A stretch of 45,683 bases of DNA from the NCBI GenBank assembly GCA_027484425.1, contig JAIXSZ010000080.1:1-45683 (forward strand), read 5' to 3'. Within the stretch, counting starts at the first letter, position 1; the number at the start of each line of letters is the position of its first letter. This document shows positions 33,159 to 41,647 of this stretch, one piece after another. The stretch comes from Sphingobacteriales bacterium. GTDB taxonomy: Bacteria > Bacteroidota > Bacteroidia > Chitinophagales > Chitinophagaceae. The notes beneath the pieces are model-generated. The model ran no database searches. It was not told the origin of the DNA and saw nothing but the letters and a program-made list of their open reading frames with translations. The position numbers and the translations under genes were made by a program.

Positions 33159-33378
33159 ACTACCCTACGCACAAAAAAAGGGAGCGAAACCGCTCCCCAT
33201 TATATAATCTGTCTTATTGTCAGTGTATGCTACCCCAGATACACCTTTAGTGCATTGCTATATCTAGCCTTTTGGAGGCGTTTTATAGCACGTTCTTTTA
33301 TCTGGCGTAGGCGCTCCTTAGTCAGGTCATACTTTTCGCCTATCTCCTCTATGCTAGGTCCGCTATCGCCTTCCATGG
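33159..33378 (-). pseudogene. Diverged copy of the rpoD 3' end with its terminator
   Basis: These 220 bp match 35174-35394, the last 48 codons of rpoD plus its downstream terminator. The copy retains an open frame from ATG 33376 to TAG 33232-33230, encoding [20 protein letters not shown] through ALKVYLG, which is sigma region 4.2 alone. Of 13 base differences in the 147-nt frame, 11 are synonymous; the others change Ile to Leu and turn the first Leu codon into ATG. The homology stops 4 nt after the dihydroorotase stop codon. It could be a pseudogene fragment or an expressed 48-aa peptide. Confidence 0.8.
33173..33197 (-). terminator. Terminator in the rpoD 3' copy, also serving dihydroorotase
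   Basis: GGGAGCG / CGCTCCC stem with a 4-nt loop; on the minus strand it is followed by seven T. The same structure ends the true rpoD at 35188-35212. Confidence 0.85.
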
Positions 33379-33379
33379 C

Positions 33380-34735
33380 TCACTTTTTCTCAGCTACCAC
33401 CGTTAACATCTGGCCCATTACTGTGTCATCAAAAGAGCCGTTGTTGTACACCAGGTTGCCGTTCACAAAGGTGTGGGTGACTTTTGATCGAAACTGTGTA
33501 CCCGTTAGCGGAGACCAGCCGCATTTAGACAGTATGTTATCATGGCCAACCGTCCAGCTTGCGTTAAGGTCACAAATGGTGAGGTCGGCAAAGTACCCCT
33601 CACGAATAAAGCCGCGATTGTATATGCGATACAGGATTGCTGGATTATGGCACATCTTTTCTACTATTTTCTCCAAAGAGATGCGTCCCTGATGGTAAAA
33701 CTCCAGCATTATTGCCAGTGAGTGCTGCACAATAGGTGCACCCGAGAGCGACTGAAAATAAGGCCTCATTTTTTCTTCCAATGTGTGCGGTGCATGGTCG
33801 GTTGTAACAATGTCTATTCGGTCGTCCAGCAGTGCCTGCAGTAATCCGTCCCTATCTTTTTCTGTTTTTATTGCAGGGTTCCATTTTATCAATGTACCCA
33901 GTCGTTCGTAGTCGCGGTTGCAAAACCATAAATGGTGCACCGAAACTTCTGTAGTGATCTTTTTTTCGTTGAGGGGAATGTCATTTTGAAAAAGGTGTGT
34001 TTCTGCCGCTGTAGAAAGATGCAGAATATGCAAACGGGCACCATGTTTACGGGCTATATCAATGGCCCTGACAGTGGCTTCATAACAGGCGCGTTCGCTC
34101 CTGATCTCGGGATGGTAGGATACCGGCACATCCTCTCCATATTTTTCGCGGTAGATGTGTTCATTTTCCTCTATTATTTGTTCTTTCTCAGAGTGTATCG
34201 CAATAATGCTCTTGCATTTTTCAAACAGAACCTCCATAGTTTGCGGGTTGTCAGCCAGCAGATTTCCCTTCTTGGTAAAATAAAGACCGTCATCAGAAAC
34301 AGCCAGTAATTGAGACGTATCTGTTTTCAGTATCTCTTCCAGATTGTCGCCGTTTACACCCAAAAAGAAGCCATAGTTTGCCAGAGATTTTGTTGACGCA
34401 ATATGGTATTTTTCTTTCAGGATCTCTTGGGTCAATACATTCGGTGCGGTGTTAGGCATATCTATGTAAGAGGTGACGCCGCCCGCTACTGCCGCCCGGC
34501 TTTCGGTATACATGTCGCCTTTGTGGGTAAGGCCCGGTTCACGGAAATGAACCTGCCCGTCTATCACTCCCGGCAATAGGTATTTACCTGTACCATCTAT
34601 CACATTTAAACCATTGCTATCCGGAACGTCGCCTATTTTTTGAATTACACCATTATAGATCAACACATCCGAGACAAATATGCTCCCTTCGTTTACAATA
34701 GTAATATTCTGTATTACCGTACTGCTGTTATTCAT
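33380..34735 (-). CDS. pyrC: Dihydroorotase
   Basis: 451 aa from ATG 34735. An amidohydrolase that closes carbamoyl aspartate to dihydroorotate in pyrimidine synthesis. Motifs: GKYLLPGVIDGQVHFREPGL, SRAAVAGGVTSYIDMPNTAP, AIHSEKEQIIEEN, LHILHLSTAAET and DIVTTDHAPHTLEEK with the catalytic Asp. The first metal-binding motif reads GQVHF where the classical enzyme has HxH; from memory this is normal in the Bacteroidota subgroup (DDQVHFREPG), so it is not taken as loss of function. The upstream in-frame ATG at 34789 lies in odd spacer sequence and is not preferred. The gene stands between the two rpoD 3' copies. Confidence 0.92.
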   Translation of the reverse strand: MNNSSTVIQNITIVNEGSIFVSDVLIYNGVIQKIGDVPDSNGLNVIDGTGKYLLPGVIDGQVHFREPGLTHKGDMYTESRAAVAGGVTSYIDMPNTAPNVLTQEILKEKYHIASTKSLANYGFFLGVNGDNLEEILKTDTSQLLAVSDDGLYFTKKGNLLADNPQTMEVLFEKCKSIIAIHSEKEQIIEENEHIYREKYGEDVPVSYHPEIRSERACYEATVRAIDIARKHGARLHILHLSTAAETHLFQNDIPLNEKKITTEVSVHHLWFCNRDYERLGTLIKWNPAIKTEKDRDGLLQALLDDRIDIVTTDHAPHTLEEKMRPYFQSLSGAPIVQHSLAIMLEFYHQGRISLEKIVEKMCHNPAILYRIYNRGFIREGYFADLTICDLNASWTVGHDNILSKCGWSPLTGTQFRSKVTHTFVNGNLVYNNGSFDDTVMGQMLTVVAEKK

Positions 34736-35173
34736 ACTTCTCAATACATTTTGAGGTCTCAGAATGTCCTGTAGAACCCGATTCAGCATTCAATTTACAA
34801 CCCGTTCGCAAACCAAACAAAACAAAGTTCTGCTGATAGTAAGCCACGCCCACCCCCGACGCGATTGAGCCCAAGACTATTTGGCAAATTAAACAGAAAT
34901 ATGTGTCTGATAACCGCTTATTTCTGCGCAACCACACCGCATGAGGCTTTCGTGGGCGGCTGCAAGGTCGGTCTTTGTTAACTCTCGCTGCTTTTTCTTG
35001 GAAGGATAGCACCACATTAGGTCTGCGAAGCTGAATGTTCGTTACCCAGTCCTCCTTCACTCGCAGTAAATACATTATATTTATTTTTGGATATCCCATA
35101 CTCTTCCCCGTTTACAACAGTAGTGCCACAGAATGGCGTTTGTAACGCCAGTATCCATACCACCTCTGTAATA
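34736..35173. other. Spacer of unusual composition between dihydroorotase and rpoD
   Basis: 438 bp. The part from about 34780 to 35060 is richer in G and C than its surroundings and reads unlike ordinary intergenic DNA. A 123-codon minus-strand frame (34728-35099) covers it, but it runs into the dihydroorotase start in another frame, has no signal, RBS or family I know, and is rich in Arg, Cys and Pro. I see no RNA gene. A remnant of a repeat or mobile element is possible. Confidence 0.45.
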
Positions 35174-35187
35174 ACTACCCAACGCAC

Positions 35188-35212
35188 AAAAAAAGGGAGC
35201 GAAACCGCTCCC
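35188..35212 (-). terminator. rpoD terminator
   Basis: GGGAGCG / CGCTCCC hairpin with loop AAAC, followed on the minus strand by seven T, 33 nt after the rpoD stop. Confidence 0.88.
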
Positions 35213-35244
35213 TCGTATATTATCTATCTTATTGTCAGTGTGTT

Positions 35245-36102
35245 CTACCCCAGATACACCTTCAGGGCATTGCTATATCTAGCCTTTTGCAGGCGTTTTA
35301 TAGCACGCTCTTTTATCTGGCGTATGCGCTCCTTAGTTAGGTCATACTTTTCGCCTATTTCTTCAATGCTCGGTCCACTATCGCCCTCCAGCCCAAAGTA
35401 TGCAGCCAATATCTCAGCTTCACGTTGGCTCAGCGATTTCAGTATCCTGCGTATTTCATTGCGCAGCGAGTCTTTCATCACATCATCATCAGTGTCGCTG
35501 CTACCTTCTAGCAGGTCGCCCATAGCCACATCTTCCGCTTCGTGCACGGGTGCATCCAGCGATGTGTGGCGGGTATTGCTTGTAAATATGTTCGTTACTT
35601 CCGTTTCGCTCATATCCAGTATATCTGCCAGCTCCTCGGTCGATGGTTCACGCTCGTTTTCCTGCTCAAAAGCTATAAATGCTTTGTTAGCTTTGTTGTA
35701 CGTGCCTATCTTGTTCTGTGGCAGGCGCACCAGCCTACCCTGCTCTGCAAGTGCCTGTAGTATCGACTGGCGTATCCACCACACCGCATACGAGATAAAC
35801 TTGAAACCCTTGGTTTCATCAAATCTCTGTGCAGCCTTGATCAGACCCAGATTACCCTCGTTGATAAGATCACTCAGCGATAGTCCCTGGTGTTGGTATT
35901 GTTTTGCCACTGACACCACAAAACGAAGATTGGATTTTACCAACTTCTCCAGCGCACGCTGATCGCCCATATGTATCTTCTGGGCCAGTGTGGTTTCCTC
36001 CTCAGGGGTAATCATCGAAATCTTGCTTATTTCCTGCAAGTATTTCTCTACTGCCTGCGAGTCCCGGTTTGTGATCTGGGTGGCAATCTTTAACTGCCTC
36101 AT
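35245..36102 (-). CDS. rpoD: Primary RNA polymerase sigma factor, Bacteroidota type
   Basis: 285 aa. It begins near region 1.2 (AVEKYLQEISKISMITPEEE), lacking region 1.1, as the sigma-ABfr group does. Region 2 shows NLRFVVSVAKQYQHQGLSLS, DLINEGNLGLIKAAQRFDET and KGFKFISYAVWWIRQSILQA; region 3 shows RLVRLPQNKIGTYNKANKAF; region 4.2 shows [20 protein letters not shown] and [21 protein letters not shown]. It should recognise the TAnnTTTG promoters seen across this window. The 3' end from 35394 down is duplicated at 33159-33378. Confidence 0.96.
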   Translation of the reverse strand: MRQLKIATQITNRDSQAVEKYLQEISKISMITPEEETTLAQKIHMGDQRALEKLVKSNLRFVVSVAKQYQHQGLSLSDLINEGNLGLIKAAQRFDETKGFKFISYAVWWIRQSILQALAEQGRLVRLPQNKIGTYNKANKAFIAFEQENEREPSTEELADILDMSETEVTNIFTSNTRHTSLDAPVHEAEDVAMGDLLEGSSDTDDDVMKDSLRNEIRRILKSLSQREAEILAAYFGLEGDSGPSIEEIGEKYDLTKERIRQIKERAIKRLQKARYSNALKVYLG

Positions 36103-36488
36103 AAATTAATTTCTTTATTTGTACTCATTATCAATATTATCCCCACTACCTTCATTCCCTTTATGCCACTCCTACATTTTAGCCTGCCGTTATTGTGCCA
36201 AGGCGTATATTTACACAAATTAGTTGGGCAACTACGAAACTTTTATAGTTCACCTATTACTCCACAAAATACGTTCCACAATTCGCAAATCAAATCACAA
36301 AAAAAACAAGATTCACAAAAATTCAATGAAAGATGCTGTGGCATTGCTTTTCTTTGCAGTATCCATATCAGTTATAGGGCTATAAGATATTACCTACCCT
36401 TTAACACACATTTATTGCGGTGCAAAATTATACCAATATACCAAAAATGCTACCTTTGCCCCATAATTCACGTTAACTTTAACAAAAG
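36103..36488. other. Divergent intergenic region rpoD / acyl-CoA dehydrogenase
   Basis: 386 bp. It holds the upstream region of rpoD (no exact -7 found) and, at 36451-36458, TACCTTTG, an exact TAnnTTTG for the plus-strand dehydrogenase gene 30 nt before its ATG. The 122-codon frame at 36163 overlaps this promoter and the next gene and is not credible. Confidence 0.55.
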
Positions 36489-37667
36489 ATGGAAAAAGAT
36501 TTGTATCAGCACCCGGATTATTACCTCGTAGACGAGTTATTGACAGAGGAACAAAAAATGATTCGCGATGCAGTGAGAGCGTATGTAAAGAAAGACATAT
36601 CGCCAGTGATAGAAGATTATGCGCAGAAAGCTACATTCCCTACCCACATCATTAAAGGTATGGGCGATTTGGGTTGTTTCGGCCCATTCGTTCCACAAAA
36701 ATACGGTGGTGCAGGTCTCGATTACATCACCTATGGTATCATGATGCAGGAACTGGAACGTGGCGACTCGGGCGTGCGCTCCACAGCCTCGGTGCAAGGT
36801 TCGCTGGTTATGTTCCCTATCTATAAATATGCTAGCGAAGAACAAAAACACAAATACCTCCCCAAGCTAGCCACCGGCGAACTAATGGGTTGCTTTGGCC
36901 TTACAGAACCCAATCATGGCTCCAACCCTGCAGGTATGCTTACCAGCTTCACCGATGCTGGCGACCATGTTATATTGAATGGTTCTAAAATGTGGATCTC
37001 TAACGCCCCGTTTGCCGATATAGCTGTGGTTTGGGCTAAAGACGAAAACGGAGACATCAGAGGTATGGTGGTAGAGCGTGGCATGGAAGGGTTCACTACC
37101 CCCGAAACTCATGGCAAATGGTCGCTACGTGCATCTGCAACCGGTGAGCTGGTATTTGATAACGTGAAAGTACCCAAGGCCAATATCTTCCCCGATATCA
37201 AAGGGCTGAAAGGACCATTGAGCTGCTTGTCAAGTGCCCGTTTTGGTATAGCATGGGGTGCACTGGGTTGTGCTATGGACTGCTACGACACTGCACTACG
37301 TTATGCCAAACAAAGAGAACAATTTGGCAGACCAATAGCTGGCTTCCAGTTGACACAGAAGAAACTGGCAGAGATGATTACTGAAATCACAAAAAGTCAG
37401 TTGCTCAATTGGCGCCTAGGTGTGCTGCGCAATGAAGACCGCGCTACACCAGCACAAATATCTATGGCTAAAAGAAACAGCTGCGACATAGCACTCAAAG
37501 TATCACGCGAGGCTCGCCAGATATTAGGCGGTATGGGCATCACTGGCGAATTCAGCATCATGCGCCACATGATGAATCTTGAGTCTGTAGTTACCTACGA
37601 AGGTACTCACGACATTCATCTGCTCATTACAGGTATGGATGTAACAGGCATCAACGCCTTTAGCTAA
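36489..37667 (+). CDS. gcdH: Acyl-CoA dehydrogenase, glutaryl-CoA dehydrogenase-like
   Basis: 392 aa, full length for the family. The N-terminal helical domain starts with TEEQKMIRDAVRAYVKKDIS. The FAD-contacting segment is LMGCFGLTEPNHGSNP, followed by KMWISNAPFADIAVVWA. HGKWSLRASATGELVFDNVK and SARFGIAWGALGCAMDCYDT match the glutaryl-CoA branch, as does REQFGRPIAGFQLTQKKLAE. The catalytic Glu lies in NLESVVTYEGTHDIHLL (Glu371). The branch converts glutaryl-CoA to crotonyl-CoA in lysine and tryptophan breakdown. A general short-chain acyl-CoA dehydrogenase is the alternative. Monocistronic, with its own promoter and terminator. Confidence 0.88.
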   Translation: MEKDLYQHPDYYLVDELLTEEQKMIRDAVRAYVKKDISPVIEDYAQKATFPTHIIKGMGDLGCFGPFVPQKYGGAGLDYITYGIMMQELERGDSGVRSTASVQGSLVMFPIYKYASEEQKHKYLPKLATGELMGCFGLTEPNHGSNPAGMLTSFTDAGDHVILNGSKMWISNAPFADIAVVWAKDENGDIRGMVVERGMEGFTTPETHGKWSLRASATGELVFDNVKVPKANIFPDIKGLKGPLSCLSSARFGIAWGALGCAMDCYDTALRYAKQREQFGRPIAGFQLTQKKLAEMITEITKSQLLNWRLGVLRNEDRATPAQISMAKRNSCDIALKVSREARQILGGMGITGEFSIMRHMMNLESVVTYEGTHDIHLLITGMDVTGINAFS

Positions 37668-37695
37668 TAAACTATAATATTTCTAACAATACACT

Positions 37696-37732
37696 ATCCC
37701 CCGTTGTATCAACACTACAGCGGGGGATTTTT
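37696..37732 (+). terminator. Terminator after the acyl-CoA dehydrogenase gene
   Basis: ATCCCCCGTTGTA and TACAGCGGGGGAT form a 13-bp stem with one wobble and a 7-nt loop, followed by TTTT. Confidence 0.88.
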
Positions 37733-37750
37733 CACCTCAGATAACTGTAG

Positions 37751-37984
37751 TCAGGCAAACAGTGCTGTGGTACTTTTACCAGTTTCTGTTAATGTAATCT
37801 GCTGATGCTGTTTATCATATTCTATCAATCCTAGGTCATGCAAAAAACTAAGATAGAAATCTATATGTTCATGATACACAACATCCAACCCACTCCTTAT
37901 GTGACTGAGACAAGTATTGCAGGGTATACCAGCATCAACACAGTTCTTTTTAATGATTTCCAGTACTATATTAAAATTATTCAT
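37751..37984 (-). CDS. Small winged-helix-like protein
   Basis: 77 aa. VYHEHIDFYLSFLHDLGLIE followed by YDKQHQQITLTETGKSTTA has the helix-strand-strand pattern of a winged helix, in the style of small regulators that end in LT..G. The N-terminal part has three Cys in CVDAGIPCNTC. The function is not known. It could be a regulator or a structural small protein. It lies alone, convergent with the acyl-CoA dehydrogenase gene, and upstream of it is a long AT-rich spacer. Confidence 0.6.
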   Translation of the reverse strand: MNNFNIVLEIIKKNCVDAGIPCNTCLSHIRSGLDVVYHEHIDFYLSFLHDLGLIEYDKQHQQITLTETGKSTTALFA

Positions 37985-38458
37985 GGCGTGTCAAGCAATT
38001 AGTATTATTATGCCTCGTTTTCAAAAATCAAGGGCACATTAATTATCACTCATAATCATCAGATACAATAAAGTCAACTTAATACAAACATTTATCATCC
38101 ATATCAACCAACAGCTATCTCGATATACGAAAATTAGAAGCAAATTGTTTCTAAAACAAAAAATATAAAAAATATACATGAAGAAAGTTGAAGAGTAAAC
38201 CATAGCAAAACTTGTTTACTATATTTTACAACTACTATTAATTTGTAGGGCACAGACTATATAGACGCGTGTTGAACAATTACAAGCAGTATTGACATAA
38301 AATAAACCAAACTATTTTCAAAAAAACCTACCAAGCTAACAGCAATAAACCCACTAACTGCAATTTCAAAAACGAGTTCCAAACAGAATTTTTGATTATT
38401 ATCTTTGCCAACACTTCGACATGTAGATGCATCCAAAATGTATCTTTCAACTCACATT
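37985..38458. other. AT-rich intergenic region upstream of ispD
   Basis: 474 bp, very AT-rich. No gene or RNA seen. The only supported element is the -7 sequence TATCTTTG at 38400-38407 for ispD. Confidence 0.55.
38400..38407 (+). promoter_or_regulatory. -7 element of ispD
   Basis: TATCTTTG matches TAnnTTTG, 51 nt before ATG 38459. The TTG at 38405, an alternative start of the open frame, lies inside the element and is therefore excluded. Confidence 0.5.
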
Positions 38459-39142
38459 ATGAACAATATCAAGATATACGCAGTCATAGTAGCTGGAGGT
38501 AAGGGCACCAGAATGGGCAATAAAATACCTAAACAATTCCTTCATTTGATGGGAATGCCAGTCCTTTGCCATTCTGTTTTGGCATTCAAACATGCATTCA
38601 AACAAATCAATATCATCGTCGTAGCACCAAAAGATGATGTAGATAGCGCAGAAACTATCTTGAAGTCGTATGTACCTAAAATAAACGTAACAATAGTAAC
38701 TGGTGGCGACACAAGATTTCAGAGTGTAAAGAATGGCCTAAATGCAGTAAACGGAAATGGTATAGTTTTTATACACGATGCAGCAAGACCATTATTATCA
38801 CAAGAAGTAATTCAAAGATGCTTTGAAGGTGCTATGGAAAATGGAACCGCTATTCCTGCAGTATCAGTGGTAGATAGTATTCGAATGGTAGATGATAATG
38901 GCAACACACTGCCATTAAACAGAGATAAAGTAAAAATCATACAGACGCCACAAACCTTTAGAACTGAGATCATATTACCCGCCTTTAAGCAAGAATACAA
39001 TAGTGGATTTACTGACGAAGCCACTGTGGTAGAAGCAATGGGTACCAAAGTACAACTAGTGGAGGGAGATATAGACAATATTAAAATCACCAACCCTGCC
39101 GACTTAATACTTGCTGACATCATTCTAAAATCAAGTATGTGA
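38459..39142 (+). CDS. ispD: 2-C-methyl-D-erythritol 4-phosphate cytidylyltransferase
   Basis: 227 aa from ATG 38459. The enzyme attaches CMP to methylerythritol 4-phosphate in the non-mevalonate isoprenoid pathway. Motifs: YAVIVAGGKGTRMGNKIPKQ (nucleotide-binding loop), VLCHSVLAF, IVFIHDAARPLLSQEV, AIPAVSVVDSIRMVD, IIQTPQTFRTEIILPAF and FTDEATVVEAMGTKVQLVEG. The ATG at 38438 would add 7 residues without family support. It overlaps the next gene by 4 nt (GTGA), so the two are translationally linked. Confidence 0.95.
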   Translation: MNNIKIYAVIVAGGKGTRMGNKIPKQFLHLMGMPVLCHSVLAFKHAFKQINIIVVAPKDDVDSAETILKSYVPKINVTIVTGGDTRFQSVKNGLNAVNGNGIVFIHDAARPLLSQEVIQRCFEGAMENGTAIPAVSVVDSIRMVDDNGNTLPLNRDKVKIIQTPQTFRTEIILPAFKQEYNSGFTDEATVVEAMGTKVQLVEGDIDNIKITNPADLILADIILKSSM

Positions 39143-40074
39143 CAACCTGCGCTGTATACAGGCTAATCACATGTGTAGCTTCCAGCATTGTGGTGCTTTG
39201 CAGCCATTGCAATGGCCAAGTGATGGATACTGGCAGTATATTCTCGCAACCAGTAAGTATGGATTCTTTCGTGGTCAAAAGTGGTTTTGATGTCAACGCA
39301 TTTATAAGAAGGGTGAAAAATGATACAACATTTTACAAAGCATTCCGCAGTATGCATCTTATTCCTTTCACAGCCCAAAATAGTGTGGAGGTATACCACA
39401 AAACTAAAAACACGATTGTTGCAGCGGAGTATATTGAGACTGAGCAAGAAATAAATAAAAAATGCCGAATCACAAAAATCTTAAAACAATCTACATCTGG
39501 CAACTACATCAAGAGAAATGGTGAATATAACTACTATACATCGTCACTATTTAACTACTTGTTCATACCTCAAAACATTGTGTGTAATGAAGATGACGTA
39601 GTAAATGGAAGGAAGTATCAGCCAGCTAAAACTAAACTTGAAAAAAATAAAGAGGAGTTAAAACTACTAATTTTCAATCCTGGCTCAAAGGTAAATGGAG
39701 TACCATTTATGGCAGACAGAGCTTCGATATTCGAAGCCGATGAAGCAAAAAAGTATAATTTCTACATCACTCAGGCTACTTATGAAGGGCATCCATGTTT
39801 TGTTTTTAAAATAACTCCCAAAGAAGCTTATCGGCACAAAGTATTGTACAACGAACTCACTACATGGTTCAGAAAAAGTGACTACAGCATTTTATCTCGT
39901 CACTATTCTTTGTCATATAGCACCTTGCTGTACGATTTCGATGTGACAATGAACGTTAGCACTACATCGATCAATGGCAAATTGTATCCAGTACACATAA
40001 CCTACAATGGCAATTGGCATATATTTACGCAAAAGAGAGAGCGTGTAAAATTTGATGTCAATATCAAGTACTAA
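39139..40074 (+). CDS. Secreted protein of unknown function, coupled to ispD
   Basis: 311 aa starting at GTG 39139, which overlaps the ispD stop. Signal peptide (YRLITCVASSIVVLCSHCNG), then a beta-rich protein: TFYKAFRSMHLIPFTAQNSV, EVYHKTKNTIVAAEYIETEQ, NYYTSSLFNYLFIPQNIVC, FNPGSKVNGVPFMADRASIF, LTTWFRKSDYSILSRHYSLS and LYDFDVTMNVST. The pattern resembles Bacteroidota outer-membrane or periplasmic proteins with an LolA/DUF3108-like sheet. I cannot name the family. There is no T9SS sorting domain. Coupling to ispD may be incidental. Confidence 0.7.
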   Translation: MTTCAVYRLITCVASSIVVLCSHCNGQVMDTGSIFSQPVSMDSFVVKSGFDVNAFIRRVKNDTTFYKAFRSMHLIPFTAQNSVEVYHKTKNTIVAAEYIETEQEINKKCRITKILKQSTSGNYIKRNGEYNYYTSSLFNYLFIPQNIVCNEDDVVNGRKYQPAKTKLEKNKEELKLLIFNPGSKVNGVPFMADRASIFEADEAKKYNFYITQATYEGHPCFVFKITPKEAYRHKVLYNELTTWFRKSDYSILSRHYSLSYSTLLYDFDVTMNVSTTSINGKLYPVHITYNGNWHIFTQKRERVKFDVNIKY

Positions 40075-40202
40075 CAAGTACCTTCACAATTGCAACTTAG
40101 TTTGATGCTATATCTGCAAAGAATGCTATGTTAAAAATGATTGCCAGTAGACCTATTTTTCGTTTATCTACTTAACTTTACTCTACAATTATTAAAAGCA
40201 AA

Positions 40203-40967
40203 ATGAGCAATTTCAATCAACAAGAGTTTACAGACTTTACAGTACTAGAAAGTAAACAGGGACGAACCACCACTACAGTATCTAAAAAATACATGGCTGG
40301 AGTATTTACATGGATGTTTATTGCATTAGGAGTATCTACGCTTTTTGCAGTCCTATTTTCAACAACACCAGAACTATTGCAATACCTGTTCAGAACCACC
40401 GAGAAAGGTGTTGGGCTGAATATGCTAGGCTGGGCTGTAATGCTAGCTCCATTGGGTTTTGTTTTATTAATGACCTTTGCATTCAATAAGTTATCTGCTA
40501 CAGCTCTTACCGCGCTGTTTGTTGCCTATGCTGCTGTAAATGGTATAAGTTTCAGCTTTATGCTTCTTGCCTACACAGCTGGCTCAGTAATAGGATGTTT
40601 CGCTACCGCCTCTGTTATGTTTGGTGTTATGGCACTCATGGGTTACACTACCGAAAAAGACCTAACTTCTTTCGGCTCTATTTTATCAATGGCACTTGTG
40701 GGTATACTAGTAGCAGTTATGATCAATATGTTTCTGCACAGCAGCGCTCTCGACTATATCATTAGCTTAGTAGGTGTTGCTGTATTTACCGGTCTAACTG
40801 CATATGATGTTCAAAAGCTTAAAAGAGTAGGCGCAGGTCTTGAATACGAGGGTACATCTGTGAATGATACAAAAAAACTAACGCTCATGGGTGGGCTTAC
40901 ACTATATCTGGACTTTGTAAATCTATTCATAATGTTGCTGCGTTTATTTGGTGGCAAAAGAGATTAA
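40203..40967 (+). CDS. BAX inhibitor-1/YccA family membrane protein
   Basis: 254 aa with about seven membrane helices. The first is YMAGVFTWMFIALGVSTLFA. Later segments are ALTALFVAYAAVNGISFSFM, CFATASVMFGVMALMGYTTE, LTSFGSILSMALVGILVAVM and ALDYIISLVGVAVFTGLTAY, followed by DVQKLKR and LTLYLDFVNLFIMLLRLFGG. The TAYD and LYLDFVNLF motifs are family hallmarks. Homologues act as pH-dependent calcium leak channels; the role in this phylum is not known. Monocistronic, followed by a hairpin. Confidence 0.92.
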   Translation: MSNFNQQEFTDFTVLESKQGRTTTTVSKKYMAGVFTWMFIALGVSTLFAVLFSTTPELLQYLFRTTEKGVGLNMLGWAVMLAPLGFVLLMTFAFNKLSATALTALFVAYAAVNGISFSFMLLAYTAGSVIGCFATASVMFGVMALMGYTTEKDLTSFGSILSMALVGILVAVMINMFLHSSALDYIISLVGVAVFTGLTAYDVQKLKRVGAGLEYEGTSVNDTKKLTLMGGLTLYLDFVNLFIMLLRLFGGKRD

Positions 40968-40975
40968 TAACTTTT

Positions 40976-41010
40976 ACTCAGAAAGGCTGCAATAAGCAGC
41001 CTTTCTGAGT
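40976..41010 (+). terminator. Terminator hairpin after the BAX inhibitor-1 gene
   Basis: ACTCAGAAAGGCTGC and GCAGCCTTTCTGAGT form a perfect 15-bp stem with a 5-nt loop, 8 nt after the stop. There is no T-run on the plus side. Confidence 0.7.
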
Positions 41011-41111
41011 AAATAAGCATTACACTGAACATTTACCTAACCATAACTTAAGTTTCTAGACAAACTGCACCTCTTATCTTCGTAAAATAAAAAAATCAAA
41101 AGTCAAACCTC

Positions 41112-41588
41112 ATGAAAAAAATCATCCTTTTTTTAGCATTTATCATATCCTTTTTACCTTCTTCTCATTTGTTAGCTCAGTATGCATTCCCCATATCTGA
41201 ATTCATAAAAATGACTGGGCAAAATGCAAGTGACTTCGAAACTACCATGCTGGAAAAAGACTACAGCTTACAAACAAAAATGTCTGATGCTGTAAATAAA
41301 ATATATACTAGCGATAAAAAAGGTGCTGAAGGTAAACCCTACACCATAGCTCGCAAACAGGTACCCGGAGCTTCGGTAGCGCTTACTTTCACTACTACTG
41401 ACAAAAAGTATTATTTAGAAACTAAAGCAAAACTAGCATCGAGCGGATATAAATTTGTGAAAGAAGAGAATAAACCTGTTAATAATGTACCTGCTACATG
41501 GTTTCATTACACAAACGGTGCTTATAAAGTAAGTATTTGTTCTTACACCACTGACTTAAAATGGTTTGTGGTTGAAGCACACCTATAA
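41112..41588 (+). CDS. Small secreted protein of unknown function
   Basis: 158 aa. Signal peptide (IILFLAFIISFLPSSHLLAQ), then a mixed alpha/beta protein (FPISEFIKMTGQNASDFETT, MLEKDYSLQTKMSDAVNKIY, VALTFTTTDKKYYLETKAKL, YKFVKEENKPVNNVPATWFH). The family is not recognised. It lies 77 nt upstream of the propeller kinase gene, with a terminator-like hairpin at 41648-41682 between them. It may be an unrelated single gene. Confidence 0.65.
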   Translation: MKKIILFLAFIISFLPSSHLLAQYAFPISEFIKMTGQNASDFETTMLEKDYSLQTKMSDAVNKIYTSDKKGAEGKPYTIARKQVPGASVALTFTTTDKKYYLETKAKLASSGYKFVKEENKPVNNVPATWFHYTNGAYKVSICSYTTDLKWFVVEAHL

Positions 41589-41647
41589 TGTTTACACCAG
41601 TAGGTAAACCGCTATACTTCTAAAAATAGAATGTATTTATATACCTT

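Noticed and set aside
33087..33692. Plus-strand frame resembling another at 35087-35962, first taken as a paralogous gene pair
   Set aside because: Both are antisense to the rpoD 3' end and its copy; base differences are silent only in the minus-strand sigma frame.
34728..35099. 123-codon minus-strand frame upstream of dihydroorotase
   Set aside because: Overlaps the dihydroorotase start in another frame, has no signal or RBS, and is rich in Arg/Cys/Pro without recognisable pattern. Kept only as an unexplained region.
33159..35394. attL/attR of an integrative element at the rpoD 3' end
   Set aside because: The two copies would fit, but they are 2 kb apart, about 9% diverged in the coding part, and there is no integrase between them. 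Kept only as one possible origin.
36163..36531. 122-codon frame before the acyl-CoA dehydrogenase gene
   Set aside because: Covers the promoter and the start of the next gene; no homology or signal.
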